Source: DATLAN01 sp035527455 (GTDB taxonomy: Bacteria; Planctomycetota; Planctomycetia; Pirellulales; Thermoguttaceae). Taken from it: a DNA stretch of 11,861 bases. The stretch lies in contig DATLAN010000113.1 in assembly GCA_035527455.1 (NCBI GenBank), positions 1 to 11,861 on the forward strand, read 5' to 3'. This document shows, one piece after another, positions 6,299-11,861 of this stretch (within the stretch, counting starts at the first letter, position 1; the number at the start of each line of letters is the position of its first letter). A model generated the notes under the pieces. The model was not told where the DNA came from and did not search any database. It saw nothing but the letters and a program-made list of their open reading frames with translations. A program made the translations under genes and the position numbers.

Positions 6299-6613
6299 TG
6301 GACCTTACGGAAGTCGGCTGAGGCAAGCGTCTTTTCCTTTACTGATAGCTGGCCGGCTCGGGCGTTCTCTCTCAGACGCCTCGGTTCCGGCTTGCGCTGA
6401 CCGGGAAAAGAAGCACCTCGTTCGAGTGCAGAGCAAAGAAGCGTGTGTTCCGGACCAATCCGTTGCGACATCCTTGTCCTTTTCGTGGAGCGGCATGATG
6501 AAAGCATTCGGTGCGGCGCTATCGGCAGTCGGTTGGGCGTCGGCACGGGCGAGTACACGGTCTATAGCGGCGACCTCAAAATAGACATGGCGAACTACTA
6601 CCTATCTTTTTTG

Positions 6614-6617
6614 GGAG
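6614..6617 (+). promoter_or_regulatory. Shine-Dalgarno for the giant LamG gene
   Basis: GGAG lies 7 bases upstream of ATG 6625 and agrees with the signal peptide that begins there. Confidence 0.65.
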
Positions 6618-6624
6618 TGTGACG

Positions 6625-9600
6625 ATGAAAGACCTCTTGGCAGTTCTGTGCGTGACGGCCCTGATGGCGGCGGCAGGCGCCCCGGTCATGGCGGGGTACT
6701 ATGACGGTCAAGTCCTGCTCGACAACCCGTTGCTCTACTACCGATTCGAGGAGACGAGCAGTCTGGATCCTGTGGTCGACTATTCCGGCTCCAACTACGG
6801 CGGCAGCTATCTTGGCAACGCCGCTCCGGTTGTGGGGATGCCGGGTGCGCTGCTGGGAAATGCCGCAACTTTCGACGGCGACGACGACAGCGTGGAGGTC
6901 AATCACTTGATCACCAGCCAAAGCATGTCGGTCGAAACGTGGTTCTCCGCCGACACGCTCGCTGGCTGGCGCGTGATCCTCAACCACGACGGCTGGTCCG
7001 GCGGTAACGTCCACTACCAGTTCAACGGCAACCCGATAAAGTGGTGCATCAACGGCTCTGGGGACATAAACTTAACTGGTTATACGTTCAACGCCGGGGA
7101 GTGGTACCACGTCGTAACCACCTACGACGGAACCGTTGCGACCGACAACGTGAAGCTGTACGTCAACGGCGATCTGCAGGTAACGATGAGTCAGTCCACC
7201 GCCAACGTTCCGCAAATCACGCCCGGCAATATCGGCGCCTGGAACGGCATCGAGCGGGAGTGGGACGGCATGATCGACGAGTTCGCCATTTACGGGTCGG
7301 CCCTCAGCGCCGACCGGGTCATGGCCCATTACCTGGCGGCCTCTGGCGGTTCGCCGATAGTCTGGGACAACGATGTGGGCAACAATCTCTGGGGCACGGC
7401 GAACAACTGGGACCCCGATCCGAACATCCCCGACGAGGCCACGCCGGCGATCATCAACAGCGGTGCGCCGATCGTTGAGGCGGACCACCGGGCCTTTGCC
7501 GTCGAACTCAACGGCGGGCAATTGACGATCGACTCGGCCAAGACGCTGACGCTTGTCAGCAGCCTCACCGCGGTCCCAGGCACGCAGATCACGTTGCGGC
7601 CCGGCTCGCAACTGATCGCCCGGAGCGGAAGCGTCCATCTGATTCAGATGCAGAACGACTCCCTTTTGGGGATCGACGCCGGGGCCATCGGCGAGGTCAA
7701 CCTCACGGGCTCGACCGGCACGATCGCCAACGGCGGCGGTCTGGAGGTCGACAGTGTTTCCATCCCGGCGCTGGGCACCTTCGTCAAGAGCGGTGCGGGA
7801 ACGCTTGCGGTGGGCGAGGTCGAGGCCCTGCAGTCGTCCACCATCCGGATCGACGAAGGGATGTTGACCGCAAAGGGCTCCAAACCGCTGGGCAATGCGC
7901 AGAATCTGATCCTCAACGGCGGGACGGCCAACCTTATCGGCGACTTCACACCCGGCACCGCTGCGGCCAATCCGCTGCAGCACTGGGCCTTCGACGACGG
8001 CCTCGGCACCACGGCCCAGAACTCGCTCACACCCGGCGTCAATAACGGCACCCTGGTGTACTTCCCCGGCGACGGCTCGCAGTGGGTGACCGGGATGATC
8101 GGCGGCGCCCTGCAGTTCGATGGTGTCGATGATCAGGTCCAGATCATCAGCTACAAAGGCATCAGCGGAGCCACCCCCAGGACGATGAGCGCCTGGGTGA
8201 AAACCACCGACACCGAAGGCCCGATCATCGCTTGGGGCACCAACAACTCTACGCAGAAGTGGGTCTTCCGAACCGATACCAATGGGGCGATTCGCGTGGA
8301 AGTCAATGGCGGCAATATTGTCGGGCAAACGAGCATCTGCGACGACCTGTGGCACCACGTGGCGGCCGTGCTGCCCAACGGTGCCACCAACGCCAACCAG
8401 ATCCTGTTGTACGTCGATGGAAGACTCGACGGAGTCAGTGCCAGCACTGCCAACACCATCGACACCGCCGCCGGAGTCGACGTGGTGATCGGCAGCGACG
8501 GGACGCTGAACAACCGTTACCTCGCCGGCGCGATCGACGACGTCTACATCTACGACCGGGCGTTGACTTCGGCGGAGGTCGGCGGGTTTGGAACCTTCAG
8601 CCTGAACACGAGCACGGTGGGTGTCCGGGTGACCGCCGACTCGACGCTGATGGCCAGCGTGCCGAACGGCAACGCGCAATTCGGCCGCTTGACGCTGCAA
8701 AACGGCATGTTGACGACCGCCGGCGCCGTCCAAAGCATCTCCTTCGCCGGAGGAACCACGATCGCCGACGGCGCCACGTCGGTCGGGATCGACCCGCAGG
8801 TGCCGACCGATTACGGCACGATCGACGGCGGCGCGAACACCGTCGATTTCACGTTGAGCAAAACGGGAACGAGCTACCTCAGCGTCAGGCCCGGCTTCAT
8901 GCAGAACATGGACAACGCCACCATCGACGCCCACCAGGGAACGCTGGCGATGATCGACGACGGAGCTTGGGGGGGAGCCGTCCGGACGCAGCTCTCCGGC
9001 GGCACGCTGAGGATCGAGCCCGGCGACGGGACCTTGGCCTACTGGAGCCTGGATGACTCCGCCAACCTCGGACGCGACGACTCGGGGGCGGGTCACGACC
9101 TGGAACTGATCAACAGCCCCTCGTATTTCCAGACCGGCCGCTTCGGCGGGACCGCCCGCTTCGACGGCGACAGGGACACCCAGGCCGTCGACTACGACGC
9201 CGCCGAGTATCTCAACGGGCTCGACGAAGTGACCATCGCCATGTGGATCAAGGCGGACCCGCTGGGCGTGGCGGGCGTGGATCGCGGGTTCTGGCAACTC
9301 AGGTCGCAGAGCGGCCAGGATCAGTGGGGCGCCCGCTACGACGCGGCCGGCGGCGCCGGCCGCGGAACCAACGTGATCAAGGCCGCCGTGACCACCACCG
9401 CCAGCGGCGGCACCGCCAGCCGGACCGTCGACCAGCAGGAGTCGCGAAGCGACGTGCAGACCACCAACTGGCAGCACGTGGCGATCACCTGGGAAGATGG
9501 CGTGGGCTTCAAGCTTTATCTCGACGGCGTCGAAGACACCGCGCCCACCAGCCCGATGACCAACCGCTTCGGCCAACTGGATATGGTCAGCTACTTCATG

Positions 9601-11861
9601 CTCGGCCGCGGCGGCAGGAACGAAGACTGGTGGGGACTGATCGACGAGGTCTACATCGCCAATTACGCGCTCAGCGCGGCCGAGATCAACGCCATGAAGA
9701 ACGACGGCTTCGCGGTGCAGGCCCCGGAAATGCCGGACCTCAGCAGCATCGCGGTCGCGGTGACGGAACCTTCGACGTTGAGCGTCGGCGGCGACGGCGG
9801 CGGCGGCGGCATCTCCACCTTGCAGTTCGGGCCGCTTACGTTGCACGACGGTGCGATCCTCACGACCCAAGGCGGGACCGTCACCTTCAACCGTCTCAGC
9901 CCGGGCGATCCGGCCGACACGACCATCGCCGCGGGGGCCACCGCGGTGGGCTTCGACCCGCGGACCGATACGCGACTGGGCACGATCAACGGCAACGACG
10001 CCCAGGTAACGATCGCCAAGGTCGGTCCCGGCGATCTGGTCCTCGATCAGCCCAGCTTCGCCTTGGACGCAGCCACGTTCGACGTGCGTGCGGGGCGGTT
10101 GATCGGCGTCTCTTCCACCGCCACCCCGTTCGGCGGTGCCGCGCTGCTGGTGGGCGACGGCGAATTGGTGCTCACCGGCAGGGCCGGCGAGAGTTCGGCC
10201 GAATTCGACAACGAAGTCCTCGTGGGCGGCGGCGGCACGCTCACCGCCGGCAAGGGCGGCGTCGGGCCGGATGCGCCGATGACCGTCAACCTCGTCGCCG
10301 CGACCCTCGACGGTGTGTTGAACGTGCGATCGACCGACGGCTACACGCTCGACGTCCAGGCCGTCGGCGGCACCGGCGGGGCCCGGGTGACCGCGGGGAC
10401 CGTGGTGATGTCCGGCGGCGTGGACGCCGGGTACCTGGAGGTCGCCGGAGGCTCGCTGAGCACGCCCAACGGTACGGACGTCGGCCGCCTGATGCTCACC
10501 GGCGGCACGTTGGCCACCGGTGCCAACCTGACCGCCAACGCCGCCACGGTGACCGGCGGCACGCTCCTGTTGGGCGAGAACGACCTGGTGCTCGCCAAAC
10601 GCCTGACGGTCGGCCAGGTCCGCTACGACATCACGCCGGGGACGCCGCTCAGGGCCGCAGGGTCCGATCTTACCAGCGCCATGGATCTGACGCTCGGCGG
10701 CGGCTCACTCACTATCGCGGACGTGGGTGCCGACGGAATGCCGGCGGGACTTCAACTCTGGTTGGATGCCGACGACCGCGATACCCTATTCCGGGATACG
10801 GCGGGAACGATTCCGCTGACCGCCGACGGCCAGGCGGTGGCCCGGTGGAACAACAAGGCGGGCAACGGCCCCGACGTCAGCGAAGGCACCAATACGCCGG
10901 ACTACGTGGCGTCGGTCGCCAACCTCAACAACGCACCCGCACTACACTTCGACGGCGACGTGCTCCGCGCCGCCAACACGACCGGAATCCTCGGCAACGA
11001 CGACCGAACGGCGATCACCGTCTGGGCCAACGCGGAAAACACCGGCGCAAACTATCAGCACACGTTCCATATGGGCAATCCCGCGACCAATCAGGCCTAC
11101 GGACATTCCGTTTCACGAGAAAATGGCGGCGGCGAGATCGGCAACCACTACTGGGGCGACGGCTTCAATGCCACGCCTACCGCCGGTCTCGATGGGGCCC
11201 TGGTCGCCGTATCGACTTGGGACGGCGACGGCGGAACGGCGGGCAACGGGCTCGACTCCTGGTGGGTCAACGGGCACGTGGCAGACGTCAGCGACCGGGC
11301 GGCGCTGGACACCGGCGACACCCAATTGACGATCGGTTCCCGCCTGACCCCGCCGACCGAGGGCATTCGCGGCGACATCGCCGAGGTGTTGGTCTTCGAT
11401 CGGGTCCTCAGCAGCGCCGAACTCAACAGCGTCGGCGGATACCTGGCGGACAAGTACGGTCTGGCGACGACCTACACCGGAGGACCGCTGGGTTCGTCGG
11501 TGGACCAGTCCAGCGTCAATCTGGTGGTCACCGCGGATTCCCAACTCGATTCACTTGCCCCGATCGTCACCCTCGGCAACCTCTCGCTGCGCAACCCCGC
11601 CGCGGGCAACCCGACCACCTTGACCCTCTCGAACACCGTTTACAACTTTCAAGACGTCACGGCCGACGACGGCGCCACGATCGTCGGGCAATTCGGCTTC
11701 ATGGGCGCGGTCCATCCCTGCGGCGAGGCTCCGCTCTTCGCGCCCACCGCCGGTGTCAACCCGACCATCCGCCACGGCCTGCTCGCACATTTGGGCACCT
11801 TGAACGTCGTGGGGCTTCCGGAACTCGCTGTCGACGAGGACGCCCAGGGCAACGTCCTTTC
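6625..11861 (+). CDS. Giant secreted multi-LamG, beta-repeat protein (3' end beyond window)
   Basis: One frame is open for 1,745 codons to the window edge; the stop and C-terminus lie outside. A signal peptide occupies residues 1-23 (MKDLLAVLCVTALMAAAGAP, cleavage near VMA|G). Domains follow in order. LamG 1 (about 25-240) runs from LLYYRFEETS through YHVVTTYDG and LYVNGDL to IDEFAIYGSALS. A LWGTANNWDP motif (near 250) is typical of autotransporter-like or PEP-CTERM-type surface proteins. Beta-rich sequence with a KSGAGTLAV autotransporter-type strand repeat extends to about 448. LamG 2 is about 449-656 and LamG 3 about 804-1029 (IDEVYIANYALSAAEI). A different LamG-like domain (about 1375-1615) runs from LQLWLDADDRDTLF to VFDRVLSSAEL and YLADKYGL. 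Glycine- and threonine-rich beta segments fill the gaps and include a threefold repeat. LamG folds commonly bind carbohydrate or protein, so an adhesive or glycan-binding surface role is likely but inferred. No catalytic domain is seen. Confidence 0.93.
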   Translation, partial: MKDLLAVLCVTALMAAAGAPVMAGYYDGQVLLDNPLLYYRFEETSSLDPVVDYSGSNYGGSYLGNAAPVVGMPGALLGNAATFDGDDDSVEVNHLITSQSMSVETWFSADTLAGWRVILNHDGWSGGNVHYQFNGNPIKWCINGSGDINLTGYTFNAGEWYHVVTTYDGTVATDNVKLYVNGDLQVTMSQSTANVPQITPGNIGAWNGIEREWDGMIDEFAIYGSALSADRVMAHYLAASGGSPIVWDNDVGNNLWGTANNWDPDPNIPDEATPAIINSGAPIVEADHRAFAVELNGGQLTIDSAKTLTLVSSLTAVPGTQITLRPGSQLIARSGSVHLIQMQNDSLLGIDAGAIGEVNLTGSTGTIANGGGLEVDSVSIPALGTFVKSGAGTLAVGEVEALQSSTIRIDEGMLTAKGSKPLGNAQNLILNGGTANLIGDFTPGTAAANPLQHWAFDDGLGTTAQNSLTPGVNNGTLVYFPGDGSQWVTGMIGGALQFDGVDDQVQIISYKGISGATPRTMSAWVKTTDTEGPIIAWGTNNSTQKWVFRTDTNGAIRVEVNGGNIVGQTSICDDLWHHVAAVLPNGATNANQILLYVDGRLDGVSASTANTIDTAAGVDVVIGSDGTLNNRYLAGAIDDVYIYDRALTSAEVGGFGTFSLNTSTVGVRVTADSTLMASVPNGNAQFGRLTLQNGMLTTAGAVQSISFAGGTTIADGATSVGIDPQVPTDYGTIDGGANTVDFTLSKTGTSYLSVRPGFMQNMDNATIDAHQGTLAMIDDGAWGGAVRTQLSGGTLRIEPGDGTLAYWSLDDSANLGRDDSGAGHDLELINSPSYFQTGRFGGTARFDGDRDTQAVDYDAAEYLNGLDEVTIAMWIKADPLGVAGVDRGFWQLRSQSGQDQWGARYDAAGGAGRGTNVIKAAVTTTASGGTASRTVDQQESRSDVQTTNWQHVAITWEDGVGFKLYLDGVEDTAPTSPMTNRFGQLDMVSYFMLGRGGRNEDWWGLIDEVYIANYALSAAEINAMKNDGFAVQAPEMPDLSSIAVAVTEPSTLSVGGDGGGGGISTLQFGPLTLHDGAILTTQGGTVTFNRLSPGDPADTTIAAGATAVGFDPRTDTRLGTINGNDAQVTIAKVGPGDLVLDQPSFALDAATFDVRAGRLIGVSSTATPFGGAALLVGDGELVLTGRAGESSAEFDNEVLVGGGGTLTAGKGGVGPDAPMTVNLVAATLDGVLNVRSTDGYTLDVQAVGGTGGARVTAGTVVMSGGVDAGYLEVAGGSLSTPNGTDVGRLMLTGGTLATGANLTANAATVTGGTLLLGENDLVLAKRLTVGQVRYDITPGTPLRAAGSDLTSAMDLTLGGGSLTIADVGADGMPAGLQLWLDADDRDTLFRDTAGTIPLTADGQAVARWNNKAGNGPDVSEGTNTPDYVASVANLNNAPALHFDGDVLRAANTTGILGNDDRTAITVWANAENTGANYQHTFHMGNPATNQAYGHSVSRENGGGEIGNHYWGDGFNATPTAGLDGALVAVSTWDGDGGTAGNGLDSWWVNGHVADVSDRAALDTGDTQLTIGSRLTPPTEGIRGDIAEVLVFDRVLSSAELNSVGGYLADKYGLATTYTGGPLGSSVDQSSVNLVVTADSQLDSLAPIVTLGNLSLRNPAAGNPTTLTLSNTVYNFQDVTADDGATIVGQFGFMGAVHPCGEAPLFAPTAGVNPTIRHGLLAHLGTLNVVGLPELAVDEDAQGNVL
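8617..8898 (+). repeat. Internal protein repeat, copy A (after LamG 2)
   Basis: Residues about 665-758 of the giant protein begin VGVRVTADSTL, continue FGRLTLQNGMLTTAG and TTIADGATSVGIDP, then YGTIDGG, and end near YLSVRPGF. The motif order matches copies B and C. This is a diverged duplication judged by eye at the protein level. Confidence 0.65.
9748..10059 (+). repeat. Internal protein repeat, copy B (after LamG 3)
   Basis: Residues about 1042-1145 begin IAVAVTEPSTL, continue FGPLTLHDGAILTTQG, TTIAAGATAVGFDP and LGTING, and end LVLDQPSF. It is closest to copy A. It carries an inserted glycine run (GGDGGGGG) coded by a GGC-rich tract near 9785-9810. Confidence 0.65.
11512..11700 (+). repeat. 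Internal protein repeat, copy C (after the fourth LamG-like domain)
   Basis: Residues about 1630-1692 begin SVNLVVTADSQL, continue LGNLSLRNPAAG and VTADDGATIVGQF. It is the most diverged copy, recognisable by VTADSxL, the LGNLSL strand and the DGATxVG motif. The sequence after it, to the window edge, no longer follows copies A and B clearly. Confidence 0.5.

Larger units (their letters stand above)
6038..6624. other. Intergenic region without a convincing gene
   Basis: No frame here combines a start, a ribosome site and a recognisable protein. It holds the hairpin at 6252-6298. A weak sigma70-like pair, TTGACC (6101-6106) and TAGCAT (6125-6130) with an 18-base spacer, is seen but could be chance. 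One plus-strand frame is open from about 6402 to TGA 6620-6622 and ends with the coding-like stretch LGVGTGEYTVYSGDL, then KIDMANYYLSFLGV. It stops two bases before the ATG of the giant gene. It has no good start and may be the tail of a lost upstream gene. Confidence 0.5.

Noticed and set aside
6244..6558. 104-codon minus-strand frame before the giant gene
   Set aside because: It has no ribosome site or recognisable motif and overlaps the hairpin; the composition looks like background.
9780..9812. GGC-rich tract as a phase-variation site
   Set aside because: The repeat unit is a triplet within a glycine linker, so length changes would not shift the frame.
7072..9870. 932-codon open frame on the minus strand inside the giant gene
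   Set aside because: Its codons are exactly in register with the sense codons, so it can only stop where the sense strand uses TTA, CTA or TCA, which are rare in this GC-rich gene; it ends at a sense TTA. The protein is low-complexity without a recognisable domain, while the plus strand encodes clear LamG domains.

Overview
The window is GC-rich, and the convincing genes use almost only G or C in third codon positions. The gene content suggests a Planctomycetota-type bacterium: a giant secreted protein built from LamG and beta-repeat modules, a Tat-exported xylose-isomerase-like protein, the remains of a secreted LamG plus beta-propeller glycosidase, small exported cupin and DUF4177-like proteins, and a REP-associated (Y1/HUH) transposase. 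This assignment is inferred from family content only; there is no rRNA or other marker gene here.

Layout. Bases 1-132 show no gene. Bases 133-900 are a REP-transposase unit: a minus-strand HUH transposase (149-820) bracketed by 17-bp inverted repeats, with a third, degenerate repeat copy at 887-900. Beyond it lies an unrecognised minus-strand ORF (830-1360) whose C-terminus is read out of those repeats. Bases 1361-1828 hold a near-perfect 17-bp-arm palindrome (1528-1571) that ends a truncated signal-peptide ORF (1535-1744). An exported cupin protein (1829-2386, minus) diverges from an exported DUF4177-like protein (2631-2930, plus). An IS66 transposase scrap follows at about 3112-3312. A frameshifted, internally deleted secreted glycosidase (3495-4581, minus) diverges from an intact Tat-exported sugar isomerase/epimerase-like gene (4799-5686, plus). 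A short frameshifted remnant sits at 5757-6037, followed by about 590 bases with no convincing gene but a strong hairpin (6252-6298).

From 6625 to the right edge a single plus-strand frame stays open for 1,745 codons without a stop. It encodes an exported protein with a signal peptide, three LamG domains, a fourth LamG-like domain of another subtype, and intervening beta-rich segments. One of those segments recurs three times, so the protein appears to have grown by duplicating a [LamG + beta segment] unit. The C-terminus lies outside the window.

How the parts relate. The intact genes mostly encode exported or envelope proteins with sugar-related or lectin-like folds. Between them are several broken genes (glycosidase, IS66, signal-peptide fragment, 5757-6037), so the left half looks like a decaying accessory zone shaped by small mobile elements. 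I see no CRISPR array, tRNA, rRNA or convincing defence system.
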